64,000 nucleotides of DNA from Dysgonomonas hofstadii (GCF_014196915.1 NZ_JACIEP010000001.1:372001-436000), one strand, 5' to 3'; counted from the stretch's first letter, positions 45,919 through 54,795 are shown. Translations and numbers: made by a program. The notes: a model not told the origin generated them from the sequence alone.

Positions 45919-46302
45919 TTACAATGAACAGGTCGTACCCATGGCCGTGATATAAGATTGGTTCTTCATATACAGCCTGCCATATATCCTTGAAGCGGAC
46001 TGAACACCAGTTGTTTCTATTGGATTCTGATATTTGTCGTATTTTGTGATATATGTTTTAGTGTCCCATCCGAGGTCGCTGGGCATTAAATTATCAAAAA
46101 TAATACTGCTTTTTCTATCACCTTCAGTGTAAATCATATCCCCGTTCCTCCAGATATCTATATCCACAGAAATGATAGTATCTCCGCTCATGCCTACAGG
46201 GAATACTTTGAATATATGCGCAATCATACAAGCTGAAACTTGTACGGGAAAAGCTGTAATAAATAGAAGTGTTAAGACTCTTGTATCTAAAAGTTTATTC
46301 AT
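45919..46302 (-). CDS. Hypothetical exported protein
   Basis: The 127-residue product starts at the ATG at 46302; an ATG four codons earlier (46314) is also in frame. Residues about 10-25 (VLTLLFITAFPVQVSAC) look like a signal peptide, possibly with a lipobox-like VSAC. The mature part is beta-rich, with a charged centre (RNGDMIYTEGDRKSS) and ends in ...MGTTCSL. I recognise no family. It follows the 88-aa gene by about 30 bp on the same strand and is probably co-transcribed. Confidence 0.5.
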   Translation of the reverse strand: MNKLLDTRVLTLLFITAFPVQVSACMIAHIFKVFPVGMSGDTIISVDIDIWRNGDMIYTEGDRKSSIIFDNLMPSDLGWDTKTYITKYDKYQNPIETTGVQSASRIYGRLYMKNQSYITAMGTTCSL

Positions 46303-46331
46303 TACGCTTTGCAAATATAACGTTTACATAT

Positions 46332-46598
46332 TCAATTTCCACAAGGCTTAACCTCCGGCAGCCCGTTGTCATAATATATTTCTACTTTATCGCCCTCGGA
46401 TACGCTGTCATAGAAATCTTTATCAACAGTATATATCATATTGTCGATTGTCAGGATCCATTTGTCTACAGGATTCATTTTTTGACCCCAAAGATTTGGG
46501 AATAAGTCTCCCAATACCGGAATATAAAGCGATCCGCTTCCGGTTTCAAAGTCGACTTTGTATTCTTTTTTTTGTATTACTCCAGTTTTCATCCCCAT
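46332..46598 (-). CDS. Hypothetical small protein
   Basis: The 88-residue protein has no signal peptide or membrane helix. It looks like a small beta-barrel or OB-like fold: KEYKVDFETGSGSLYIP, WILTIDNMIYTVDKDFYDSVSEGDKVEIYYDNGLPEV. The GDKVEIYYD stretch resembles domains that hold a metal or form short beta sandwiches (DUF3592-like), but this is weak. A promoter with both boxes lies about 105 bp upstream. Confidence 0.55.
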   Translation of the reverse strand: MGMKTGVIQKKEYKVDFETGSGSLYIPVLGDLFPNLWGQKMNPVDKWILTIDNMIYTVDKDFYDSVSEGDKVEIYYDNGLPEVKPCGN

Positions 46599-46701
46599 AA
46601 AATTTAGTTAAGGCTGGCCACATAACAAGCGGCTGCATTCAATCTCTTTCTATATCCCCGTGTTTCGTTTTAACGCTTTTTTGTAAAGCTGTGTCAGTTT
46701 C

Positions 46702-46734
46702 CAAAAATAATAAAAATATTCCTTATCGTGCAAA
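46702..46734 (-). promoter_or_regulatory. Promoter for the two hypothetical genes
   Basis: On the minus strand TTTG (46734-46731), 21 bp, then TATTTTTG (46709-46702). The -33 box lies in a perfect 14-bp palindrome TGCAAATATTTGCA (46729-46742), which could be an operator shared with the divergent DUF4377 gene. Confidence 0.5.
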
Positions 46735-46880
46735 TATTTGCATGGGAGTTTGTATTTTCGGATTTGAACCGGAATTTCATGAAATTCGACCCTTCACGTA
46801 TTAATATTGAACTTTTCCGATTATACTATTGTTAGTAAAACAACTAAAGATAAATTATCAACATTAAAAAATAAAAGATT

Positions 46881-47267
46881 ATGCATAAGTCAGTTTTATT
46901 CTTATTTGCTATTACAATGTTTTTTGCCTCATGTGGCAATTCTGAAAAAACGGAGAAATTAACGGTGGCTTCACAGCTGGGAGATTGCATTGGTGTGGCT
47001 CCTATGAAATGTCTTTATGTGAAAAAGGACGGTCAGACCGAATGGGAATTTTTCTACAATAATATCAATGGGTTCAACTACGAGCCCGGATATGAATATG
47101 TGATTGAAGTTAAAGTCGATAGTGTTGCAAATCCTGCAGCAGACCGGTCTTCTTTAAAATATACATTGGTAAAGGAAATATCCAAAGAGCAGAAAACTTC
47201 AGAAAATCTTCCTCAGGTAAAAGTTGAAGAATTTGACGAAGTCCTTACTCTGGACTCTATACAATAA
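46881..47267 (+). CDS. DUF4377 family lipoprotein
   Basis: The 128-residue protein has a lipoprotein signal (TMFFASC, Cys18). A single domain follows with the pattern I associate with DUF4377: CIGVAPMKCLYVKKDGQTEWEFFYNNINGFNYEPGYEYVIEV, then YTLVKEISK. The two cysteines (positions about 36 and 43) may form a disulfide. Related domains occur next to META/HslJ-like domains in heat-shock or envelope-stress lipoproteins. The function here is unknown. A terminator follows. Confidence 0.75.
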   Translation: MHKSVLFLFAITMFFASCGNSEKTEKLTVASQLGDCIGVAPMKCLYVKKDGQTEWEFFYNNINGFNYEPGYEYVIEVKVDSVANPAADRSSLKYTLVKEISKEQKTSENLPQVKVEEFDEVLTLDSIQ

Positions 47268-47285
47268 TAACAATTATCTCATAAA

Positions 47286-47318
47286 AAAGCGGGAACCTGT
47301 TTGCTGGTTTCCGCTTTG
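47286..47318. terminator. Bidirectional terminator
   Basis: AAAGCGGGAACC pairs with GGTTTCCGCTTT (one G-T pair) between the convergent DUF4377 and DUF3836 genes. Confidence 0.75.
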
Positions 47319-47339
47319 CTTATATTATCCGGGTTTAAT

Positions 47340-47777
47340 TTATTTCTGACTGGCATAGGCAACGTCTTCTCCGTTCAGGTCGATTTTTTCCACGGCCATA
47401 AAATTACCTTCATTGTCGTATATGTGAATTAATTGCTCAGCCTGTACCGATCTGTTGTTTTCCCACTTCGTGAAATTTAGATAGGCCAGTTTACCGTCAA
47501 CATTATACTTATAATCGTAATTTTTAAGGATTACCCAGCCTTTTTCAGTATTCCAGTTATAGACGGTTTTACTTGCCAGAACTCCATTACTATTATAGAT
47601 ATATACTATTTTGTTTTCTCCCTGAGATATTTTAGTGTTATAGCTTATATATTCCTTTTTCACTCCGGCGTCAGTAGTCTCTATGTTTTCGTAAACTGTG
47701 GTCTTAGGATTTCCTGCTGACAAACTTGCTACTGATACAAGTGCTGCTAATACTGATGATATAATTAAAGTTTTCAT
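47340..47777 (-). CDS. DUF3836 family secreted protein
   Basis: The 145-residue protein has a signal peptide (SSVLAALVSVASLSAGN, cleavage near residue 22). The rest consists of beta-strand repeats rich in Tyr/Asn: NKIVYIYNSNGVLASKTVYNW, DYKYNVDGKLAYLNFTKW and QLIHIYDNEGNFMAVEKIDL. This YxYNxxGxL pattern fits the DUF3836 family of Bacteroidales, resembling short RHS/YD-like strands. The function is unknown; the location should be periplasmic or extracellular. Confidence 0.72.
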   Translation of the reverse strand: MKTLIISSVLAALVSVASLSAGNPKTTVYENIETTDAGVKKEYISYNTKISQGENKIVYIYNSNGVLASKTVYNWNTEKGWVILKNYDYKYNVDGKLAYLNFTKWENNRSVQAEQLIHIYDNEGNFMAVEKIDLNGEDVAYASQK

Positions 47778-48590
47778 AATAATTGTTTTTTATGGATTGT
47801 TATTTTTTTGTTTCATTTATTAAGCGCTTTCTAAAAATATGACGAATGTAAGATGAAAATGGTTACAACTTTTTTTGAAAAATTTTCATTTTTTCATTTA
47901 AGTGTTTGTTTATTAGTGAAATGAAAATTTGTTTTTTGTTGACGTTTTATTCTATTGTTGAATATCGTATATAAATAATGCCAATTGCTAATTGAAACGA
48001 CCGTTGATTACACTGCAATTTGCCAAAGTGAAAACGAGGTCATTAACAATTCCGGGAGTAAACAAAGGCTATGTAAGACATACTAGCAGATTGTAAGCAC
48101 CGAATGTTAAAACTTTACAAACTTTACATGTTTTTCAAGTTTTCTTATTGCCATTTCTCTCATATTGATACTTTTTTTCTCTTTTTCTGTCGATATGTTA
48201 TTTGTCAAAGATCGATTTTTTATTAGCCTTTAGCTGTTAGCCTTTAGCCTTTTGAGCAAAACCTGACACTTTTTAGTTATCTGTCAACAACATATTCTTC
48301 ATTCTTCATTTTTCTACTGACTACTATCTACTATTTCTACATAGATAAAGTACCTGAAATAAAATGCAGATTACATATACTTTTCATATCTGCTGTAAAC
48401 TTAATAAGAGTGAATATTTTTTAAGGTTAATTTATTTAAACAAGGCCATATTTTGGGGCAAGTTTACTAATTTTGAGACATTAGAATTCTAATAAATGTC
48501 CTATATACGCTAGTATAGAATAATTAATGAAAAGTAGCCCAATCAATTAACATTATTTTCTATAGAATTACCATCAAAAATTATCTATTT
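47778..48590. other. 813-bp A/T-rich intergenic region before the MACPF gene
   Basis: No gene is convincing here. It contains a 12-bp inverted repeat AAATTTTCATTT / AAATGAAAATTT (47880-47891 and 47919-47930), the diverged repeat copy B (48106-48372), a short direct repeat TAGCCTTTAGC (around 48222-48247), and TAATTTTG at 48468-48475, a perfect -7 element for the MACPF gene implying a leader of about 110 nt. Confidence 0.5.
48106..48372. repeat. Diverged 267-bp intergenic repeat, copy B
   Basis: Ordered blocks match copy A: GTTAAAACTTTACAAACTTT, AAAACCTGACACTT, and TCTACATAGATAAAG...CAGATT. Overall length agrees to within a few bases although the interior differs. Confidence 0.5.
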
Positions 48591-50111
48591 ATGAGAAAGT
48601 TTGTCTATTTCGCATTCGTATTCTTTTTGACGAGTTGCACAAATGATGAAAATTATGGTGTTGGTAATGAAACTACTGACGCCGAAAGAGATTTATCTCT
48701 AAAAAATATGGACCCGGCAAAATATCATGCCACCGGATATGGCTATGATATAACGGAGGGTTTTTTAAGCTATGGGGCACTAAAAGCACCAGTTTTAAAT
48801 TTAGTTACATTTACAGCGGATGATCCGGCTGCATTTTCTACCCCACCGCCTCCTGCTGAAACAAATAATACGTTTTACTATGGGATTAATTCTATAGAAT
48901 ATATTCATTCTATAGTAGAAAAAACTAATCTACAAGGTTCTATTGGGGCATCGGTACTGTCACCAGAGGAAGGACAAACCAAAAGTGCCACCTTAGAAAT
49001 AATGCCTTTTAGTAAGGGGGTTACAATTGATCAAATATCAGGTAAACCATTACCAAGTTATAGCTATTCGAGCAAGTATTCTTTTGCACATGCTGATTTT
49101 TGGAAATGGTTGAGAAGGTATGTGTTAGATGCTGATCCTACTAAATTTGCCAATTCAAGATATTTGCATCCATATTTTGTTGAAGATTTGAAAAAAGTAA
49201 CCGATGCTAATACTGCATATAAGTTTGTTGAAAAATATGGAACAAATGTGTTAACAGATTTTGTAACAGGCGGTATATACAGATGTAATTATACCTCGAG
49301 TGTAATAAAAACATCAAATTGGAGAGAGACAACTGATGTAGTAAAGGCAGGCCTTGAAGTAAATCTTAGTATTGTAAAATTGGGAGCTAGTAGCGAGACT
49401 ACAACAGAAGAACAAATAAGATTAAATGAACAAAACAATACTTATTCGGGGCGTATTCACACAATCGGTGGAGATACAAATGGTTTATCAGCAGAATTTA
49501 GTAACGAGAATCCGCCAAAAATCACTGTGGATTTTGGGGCTTGGGCCAGCACTGTAGACGATTCGAACTCTAGAGTTATAACAATCAATTGGGACAAAGC
49601 ATATCCTGTATATGACTATATTACAGATCCGACAAAAAAGGCACTGGTAAAAGCCGCAGTACACCAATATATAGTAGATTCCCAGCCGAATGTTATTTCT
49701 ACTGTTCCGTTTTATAGATATTTGCATGACAGATCTGTCGATCATTTTTATACAACATGGTGGAATGATACACAAGGGGAAGGGGCTTGGCGTTTTGAAA
49801 ATGTAGAATGTTACATTTTAGATAAACCAACTACAGGGGCTATACCTCTGTATGAATTCTGGAATGCAAAATGGGTTGATCATTTTTTAACGACAGATCC
49901 TGTATCATCATGGTTAGGGTCAGGATGGACTAAAACATCTGATATAAAAGGATATATATACACAACGCAAAAAGAAGGAACTGTACCCTTACACCAATAT
50001 TGGAGTGAAAGGTATAAAGATCATTTTTTCACCGTCCATTATGCTCCAACAGAAGGTAACGGAGAATGGAAGTATGAACATATTATAGGATACGTGTATC
50101 CTGCAAATTGA
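48591..50111 (+). CDS. MACPF-domain lipoprotein with three C-terminal lectin-like repeats
   Basis: The 506-residue protein has a lipoprotein signal (FFLTSC, Cys16) and a MACPF pore-forming domain (about residues 40-360), with the signature YGTNVLTDFVTGG starting at Tyr216. Three repeats of about 42 residues follow from Val372: VPFYRYLHDRSVDHFYTT, IPLYEFWNAKWVDHFLTT and VPLHQYWSERYKDHFFTV, each closing with a GYxY-like strand. These resemble DUF5648-type carbohydrate-binding repeats. MACPF proteins of Bacteroidales (BSAPs) kill related strains. The lipobox, repeats and adjacent glycosyltransferase fit that model. Sequence here is by eye more A/T-rich than its neighbours, consistent with transfer. 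Confidence 0.85.
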   Translation: MRKFVYFAFVFFLTSCTNDENYGVGNETTDAERDLSLKNMDPAKYHATGYGYDITEGFLSYGALKAPVLNLVTFTADDPAAFSTPPPPAETNNTFYYGINSIEYIHSIVEKTNLQGSIGASVLSPEEGQTKSATLEIMPFSKGVTIDQISGKPLPSYSYSSKYSFAHADFWKWLRRYVLDADPTKFANSRYLHPYFVEDLKKVTDANTAYKFVEKYGTNVLTDFVTGGIYRCNYTSSVIKTSNWRETTDVVKAGLEVNLSIVKLGASSETTTEEQIRLNEQNNTYSGRIHTIGGDTNGLSAEFSNENPPKITVDFGAWASTVDDSNSRVITINWDKAYPVYDYITDPTKKALVKAAVHQYIVDSQPNVISTVPFYRYLHDRSVDHFYTTWWNDTQGEGAWRFENVECYILDKPTTGAIPLYEFWNAKWVDHFLTTDPVSSWLGSGWTKTSDIKGYIYTTQKEGTVPLHQYWSERYKDHFFTVHYAPTEGNGEWKYEHIIGYVYPAN

Positions 50112-50131
50112 TTATTAATTTAATTTTTTAT

Positions 50132-50167
50132 AAAGGAGATGGTTTGTGATAAAGCCATCTTCTTTTT
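50132..50167 (+). terminator. Terminator after the MACPF gene
   Basis: AAAGGAGATGG pairs with CCATCTTCTTT (one G-T), followed by T residues. An in-frame ATG of the next reading frame lies inside the stem, which argues against that ATG as a start. Confidence 0.7.
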
Positions 50168-50192
50168 ATACATTTGTATAATATCTAAATTA

Positions 50193-51263
50193 ATGATGGA
50201 AAAAAGATCTCAATTAAAAATACTTTACATCAATAATTATGCCTGTGATATCTCATATTATAAAGAGATTAAGAACTTTGACTTTGGAGCTAACCACTAC
50301 TGGGGAGTCTATGAAATGCTTCAGAGGGGGAACCATGTAGAGTTTCTTCCTTCCGATAAAGCACCGGCAATGAAAGGCAAGAAGAATTTTATAAAAAAAC
50401 TTATTCTTAGTCTGAAAAGAAAGATTTACAGAAAGAGGGTTTTAAATAAATATAGAGATTTTGACATTATCTATTCTGCCATGACAGGTTCTATGCAGAT
50501 GAATTATTATTCTCGGTTAAAAGAGAAAGGGAAGATGAAAGCTAAACTAATAGCAGTATTACATCATCCTGTTAACACACTAAAATATCCTTCTGCTTAT
50601 CATAAAATATTATTTCTATCGAAAGGTGTAGAGACTGGATTCACTTATCCTCATAAAGAATATCTGTTTTGGGGACCTGATTTATCTTATTATGATTATT
50701 GGATAAACAAATTACAGAAAAATAGGGAGATGAAAGATATTATTTTCATATCTAATGGAAAGTCCCATCGTAACCATGATGAATTTTTGTATGTTGCCGA
50801 TAAACTACAAGTAAAAGCAATTGTTACGTGCGACAATACAACGCTCCCTGAAAAGAAGTATCTTAATAATAAGAATTTTAATATATTATACCCGAACAAC
50901 TCAAAGAGGGCGATAACCAGTAATGAAAATATAGAACTTGTATTATCTGCCGATGTAATGGTAATCCCTGTCAGGACAGATAATATACACCTTTGCGGTC
51001 TTACCAGTTTTGTGGATGCTATCGCTTTAGGGAAACCGGTTATCATGTCAGACAATACTTTTATTGATATCGATATAGAGAAAGAAGGTTTTGGATTTAT
51101 TTATAAAGCAGGAGATGTTTTGGATTTAGAAGCAAAGATGAATGTCTTTTTGGAGAATAAATTTCTTGCTCTAGAAATGGGCAAGCGAGCCCGAGAATTT
51201 GCTCAAAAAATGAATTTTAAAGATGTTTGGGCGAAGAGGTTATTGGAAATAATAGAAGAATGA
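50193..51263 (+). CDS. Glycosyltransferase, GT-B fold (GT4-like)
   Basis: The 356-residue product starts at ATG 50193 (MMEKRSQLKILYINN). An in-frame ATG at 50139 lies in the upstream terminator and would add an implausible hydrophobic leader. The N-terminal Rossmann half starts LKILYINNYACD; a basic patch (KKLILSLKRKIYRKRV, about 66-81) suggests membrane association. The C-terminal half contains LCGLTSFVDAIALGKPVIMSDN, the nucleotide-sugar motif region of GT4-type enzymes. It probably modifies LPS or capsule. Position right after a MACPF toxin gene suggests a self-protection role, as proposed for Bacteroides toxin loci. Confidence 0.78.
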   Translation: MMEKRSQLKILYINNYACDISYYKEIKNFDFGANHYWGVYEMLQRGNHVEFLPSDKAPAMKGKKNFIKKLILSLKRKIYRKRVLNKYRDFDIIYSAMTGSMQMNYYSRLKEKGKMKAKLIAVLHHPVNTLKYPSAYHKILFLSKGVETGFTYPHKEYLFWGPDLSYYDYWINKLQKNREMKDIIFISNGKSHRNHDEFLYVADKLQVKAIVTCDNTTLPEKKYLNNKNFNILYPNNSKRAITSNENIELVLSADVMVIPVRTDNIHLCGLTSFVDAIALGKPVIMSDNTFIDIDIEKEGFGFIYKAGDVLDLEAKMNVFLENKFLALEMGKRAREFAQKMNFKDVWAKRLLEIIEE

Positions 51264-51428
51264 TCAAATGTATCCCAGAAAACGGAAATTAATGCTGATG
51301 TTATAGTTAATGCTTTTATAATAATTGTTTTTTCAGATTGCTGCTTTTTTAATTCCTTATTATTAGCTAAATAAGAATTATTCTTTTTGCTGTTTTCTTA
51401 TTCTGTTTTGTGAAAATGTAATTTATCG

Positions 51429-51459
51429 TTCGCAACTTATACCGAAAGAGTTATCTTTG
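51429..51459 (+). promoter_or_regulatory. Promoter of the lipoprotein-glnS unit
   Basis: TTCG (one mismatch to TTTG), 19 bp, then TATCTTTG (51452-51459). The leader to the ATG at 51478 is about 12 nt. Confidence 0.55.
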
Positions 51460-51477
51460 TATCCTTATTTTTTATAT

Positions 51478-51738
51478 ATGAATAAACTTGTATCTTTATT
51501 AGCTATTATTTTATTGTTTCTGTGTGTCTCATGTTCGTCTGTAGATAGCGATGCGAAGAGAGCAGCAGAATTAAATTTAAAATCCATTGAATACATCAAA
51601 GAACAGGATTTACAAGAAGCAGAGAAACTATATAAAGAATCGCAGGAAATAGTAAACAAGTATAAGAATACCGAAAACTCGAAAGAATTTTACGCAGCAT
51701 ATAATAAATATCTCTCAGGAGACGACACTAATAAGTAA
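51478..51738 (+). CDS. Small lipoprotein, unknown function
   Basis: The 86-residue protein starts at ATG 51478; the TTG 21 bases earlier overlaps the likely transcript start. The lipobox is LFLCVSC, with Cys19 the likely lipidated residue. The mature part is helical and charged (DAKRAAELNLKSIEYIKEQDLQEAEKLYKES), like a single TPR-type hairpin. It precedes glnS by 18 bp and shares its promoter. The function is unknown. Confidence 0.65.
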   Translation: MNKLVSLLAIILLFLCVSCSSVDSDAKRAAELNLKSIEYIKEQDLQEAEKLYKESQEIVNKYKNTENSKEFYAAYNKYLSGDDTNK

Positions 51739-51756
51739 TAACAATACTCCAGTCAT

Positions 51757-53451
51757 ATGTCTGAAAACAATTTAAACACGGAAGAACCTAAAAGAAGCCT
51801 CAATTTTATTGAAGTAGCAGTTGAAAACGACCTCAAAGAAGGGAAAAACGACAGCCGCATACAAACCCGTTTCCCACCCGAACCGAACGGCTACCTGCAC
51901 ATCGGGCATGCAAAAGCTATTTGTATTGACTTTGGCATTGCCAAAGAATATGGAGGAGTATGCAACCTGCGCTTCGATGATACCAATCCGGTAAAAGAAG
52001 ACGTGGAATATGTAGACTCCATTATGGACGATATAAAATGGCTGGGATATAATTGGGAGAATGTATATTATGCTTCCGACTATTTTCCCAAACTATGGGA
52101 TTTTGCCATCCAGTTGATAAAAGAAGGGAAGGCATATATTGACGAGCAGCCATCCGAAGAGATCGCTAAACAAAAAGGTACTCCTACCCAACCGGGAATA
52201 AACAGTCCATACCGGGATCGTCCCATAGAAGAAACGCTCGATTTATTTCAGAGAATGAATAAGGGAGAGTTTGCGGAAGGTAGTATGGTGCTCCGTGCCA
52301 AGATAGATATGGCATCGCCCAATATGCATTTCCGTGATCCTATTATATATCGTATTATCGATCATCCGCACCATCGCACGGGTACAGAATGGAAAGTATA
52401 TCCGATGTATGATTTTGCACATGGGCAATGCGATTATTTTGAAGGAGTGACACACTCGTTGTGTACACTCGAGTTTGAAGTACACCGCCCGTTATACGAT
52501 TGGTTTATAGACCAACTGGCAACGAGCGACTACCGTCCCCGTCAGTATGAATTCAATAAGCTACAGTTTACATATACATTGTTGAGTAAGCGTAACCTCA
52601 GGCGAATGGTAGAAGAAAAGATTCTGAATGGCTGGGACGATCCGCGTATGCCTACTATCAGAGGATTTCGCCGGAGAGGTTATACGCCGGAGGCTATCCG
52701 TAATCTGATGGATAAGATCGGTTATACTAAATATGACGGGGTGAATGACATCGGATTGTTGGAATATGCAGTCCGTGAGGATCTGAACAAAAAAACCACC
52801 CGTGTGTCGGCAGTTCTCGATCCTGTTAAACTGATTATCACTAATTATCCGGAAGGAAAGACAGAGGCTATGAAAGCGCAGAATAATCCGGAAGATGAAA
52901 CGGCTGGAGAACATGATATACTTTTCTCCCGTGAGTTGTTTATCGAACGGGATGACTTTATGGAAGATGCTCCTAAAAAGTATTTCCGCCTCACTCCGGG
53001 TAATGAGGTGCGTCTAAAGAATGCTTATATCGTAAAATGTACGGGTTGCAAAAAGGATGAAAACGGGAATGTTACCGAGGTGTATGCAGAATATGATTCA
53101 CAAACTAAGAGTGGCATGCCGGACAGCGGACGCAGGGTGAAAGGAACTATTCACTGGGTGTCTACTGAGGGTTGTTTCGATGCAGAGGTCCGTTTATATG
53201 ACCGTCTGTTTATTGTTGAAAATCCTGCTGATGATGAAAGGGAATTCACTGAACTGCTTAACCCTGACTCTTTAAGAGTGTTGAAAGGCTGTAAGATGGA
53301 ATCTTTTCTGAAAGAGGCTAAAGCCGGAGACAAGTTCCAGTTCCAGCGTACAGGTTATTTCTGTGTAGACCCTGATTCTACTGATGATAATATGGTGTTC
53401 AACAGAACTGTATCATTAAAAGACTCATGGGCGAAAGCAAAGGATAAATAA
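51757..53451 (+). CDS. glnS: Glutaminyl-tRNA synthetase
   Basis: GlnRS charges tRNA-Gln with glutamine. The 564-residue class I synthetase shows the HIGH motif in PPEPNGYLHIGHAKAICIDFG, NLRFDDTNP, the Rossmann-fold sequence EFEVHRPLYDWFIDQL, the KMSKS-equivalent YTLLSKRNLRRMV, GWDDPRMPTIRGFRRRGYTPEAI, and a C-terminal beta-barrel anticodon-binding domain ending near KDSWAKAKDK. Presence of GlnRS is in line with Bacteroidetes not needing the GatCAB route for Gln. It is in a unit with a small lipoprotein. A perfect 20-bp palindrome (53450-53469) overlaps its last bases. Confidence 0.97.
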   Translation: MSENNLNTEEPKRSLNFIEVAVENDLKEGKNDSRIQTRFPPEPNGYLHIGHAKAICIDFGIAKEYGGVCNLRFDDTNPVKEDVEYVDSIMDDIKWLGYNWENVYYASDYFPKLWDFAIQLIKEGKAYIDEQPSEEIAKQKGTPTQPGINSPYRDRPIEETLDLFQRMNKGEFAEGSMVLRAKIDMASPNMHFRDPIIYRIIDHPHHRTGTEWKVYPMYDFAHGQCDYFEGVTHSLCTLEFEVHRPLYDWFIDQLATSDYRPRQYEFNKLQFTYTLLSKRNLRRMVEEKILNGWDDPRMPTIRGFRRRGYTPEAIRNLMDKIGYTKYDGVNDIGLLEYAVREDLNKKTTRVSAVLDPVKLIITNYPEGKTEAMKAQNNPEDETAGEHDILFSRELFIERDDFMEDAPKKYFRLTPGNEVRLKNAYIVKCTGCKKDENGNVTEVYAEYDSQTKSGMPDSGRRVKGTIHWVSTEGCFDAEVRLYDRLFIVENPADDEREFTELLNPDSLRVLKGCKMESFLKEAKAGDKFQFQRTGYFCVDPDSTDDNMVFNRTVSLKDSWAKAKDK

Positions 53452-53625
53452 AGATATCCGGATATCTTTATCTATATAATAAATTGCGTTCTTTTTGTTA
53501 ATGTTTATTTTTAACATGAGAATGCAATTTATCTTTTTAGAAGCACATATCTTTAATAATAAGATGCAAAGAAAACCAACAGTAAAAGATCACGAAATAT
53601 TACTTTCGTTACTTTTTAGTTAAAA

Positions 53626-54795
53626 ATGAAAGACTGGATAAAAAATAGAATAAAAAATATGAAGCTGAGAAATAAAATATTCCTTGGCTTACTATTCTTG
53701 TTTGTTATCTGGTTAGTTGCAATACAATTTCAAACTTATACATATCCGGATGCTGAAGAAATAGATAAAAGATTAAATTATCTGGAGAGGGTTGTTTACC
53801 AGCCGTTGGATCCGGATGGCGAGATCTATCAAATAGGGTATGAGAGCCACGAATTTATGTTGTTTTCATATGCTTATTCAGCCTATGCACTTACCAATAT
53901 TGCTGTAAAAGATTCCACATATAAAGAGAGGGCAATACCTTTGATCAGGGAGTGTATTGCCAAATCGCTGACTAGAAAGATATATTCAGCTTATGGCGTT
54001 GATGAATCATTAGCTCAGCAGGATTCTGTTGCCAGCTTTTCGGTTTTGTATCTGGGGCATCTGAACCTTATGATGGGGTGTTACAGGCTGTTGTCGGGCG
54101 ATAATGCATTTAATGATCTGAATGACAAGATAACCAGATACTTAGCAGGCAGATACGAAAATACTCCTTTTATGAATCTCGAATCTTATCCTGATGCTAT
54201 ATGGATACCCGATAATACAGTCGCTTTGGCTTCATTAAAGCTCCATGACGCAAATACGGGCAGTGGGTATGGCGATATCTGCAAACGATGGATAGAATAT
54301 GCGAAAGTTCATTATATAGAGAGTAAAACGGGTGTGTTGTATTCTACCGTCGCAGCCAAAAGCGGAGAAGCATTGGAAGAACCCAGAGGATCGATGCTGG
54401 GCTGGAGTATTATGTTTATCTATCAGTTCGACAATGAATTTGCTATAGAATTATATAACAATTATAAAAAATATTTCAGTTTTAACTTACTTGCATTCAG
54501 GTTGTTTAAGGAAAGGAGCAACAGCTTTGAAATAAGTCTGGGTGATATTGATTCCGGCCCCTTGTTTTTTGGATATAGTATTCCTGCCAATGAATTTGCT
54601 TTAGGGGGAGCTGTTATCTCCGGAGATGTCAAAACAGCCCGTCAGATTGAACGGTTAATAGAATTTGGGGCTTCGGAAAAAGAAGAAAATAATGAACTGA
54701 AATATAAGATACGTTTTATAGATATGAATATCAATCCTATGGCTGAGGCACTTGTCCTTAATTCATTGACCCTTACTAGATGGGTAGAAGAATAA
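53626..54795 (+). CDS. Membrane-anchored (alpha/alpha)-barrel protein, linalool dehydratase/isomerase-like
   Basis: The 389-residue protein has one N-terminal membrane helix (about residues 18-36, FLGLLFLFVIWLVAIQF) and a large extracytoplasmic helical domain. Conserved-looking pieces are YQIGYESHEFMLFSYAYSAYALTN, ESYPDAIWIPDNTVALASLKLHD, EPRGSMLGWSIMFIYQFD and LGDIDSGPLFFGYSIPANEFALGGAV. These resemble the helical barrel domain of linalool dehydratase/isomerase-like proteins, but I cannot assign a reaction. It lies 5' of the TPR gene, and the two share the sequence GTTACTTTTTAGTTAAAA just before or near their starts. Confidence 0.6.
   Translation: MKDWIKNRIKNMKLRNKIFLGLLFLFVIWLVAIQFQTYTYPDAEEIDKRLNYLERVVYQPLDPDGEIYQIGYESHEFMLFSYAYSAYALTNIAVKDSTYKERAIPLIRECIAKSLTRKIYSAYGVDESLAQQDSVASFSVLYLGHLNLMMGCYRLLSGDNAFNDLNDKITRYLAGRYENTPFMNLESYPDAIWIPDNTVALASLKLHDANTGSGYGDICKRWIEYAKVHYIESKTGVLYSTVAAKSGEALEEPRGSMLGWSIMFIYQFDNEFAIELYNNYKKYFSFNLLAFRLFKERSNSFEISLGDIDSGPLFFGYSIPANEFALGGAVISGDVKTARQIERLIEFGASEKEENNELKYKIRFIDMNINPMAEALVLNSLTLTRWVEE

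Noticed and set aside
48222-48247. Short direct repeat TAGCCTTTAGC as a possible CRISPR-like array
   Set aside because: Only two imperfect units with a 3-nt spacer; no array structure and no cas genes.
50139-50193. Upstream ATG extension of the glycosyltransferase
   Set aside because: That ATG lies in the stem of the terminator that follows the MACPF gene, and the extension is absent from normal GT-B N-termini.
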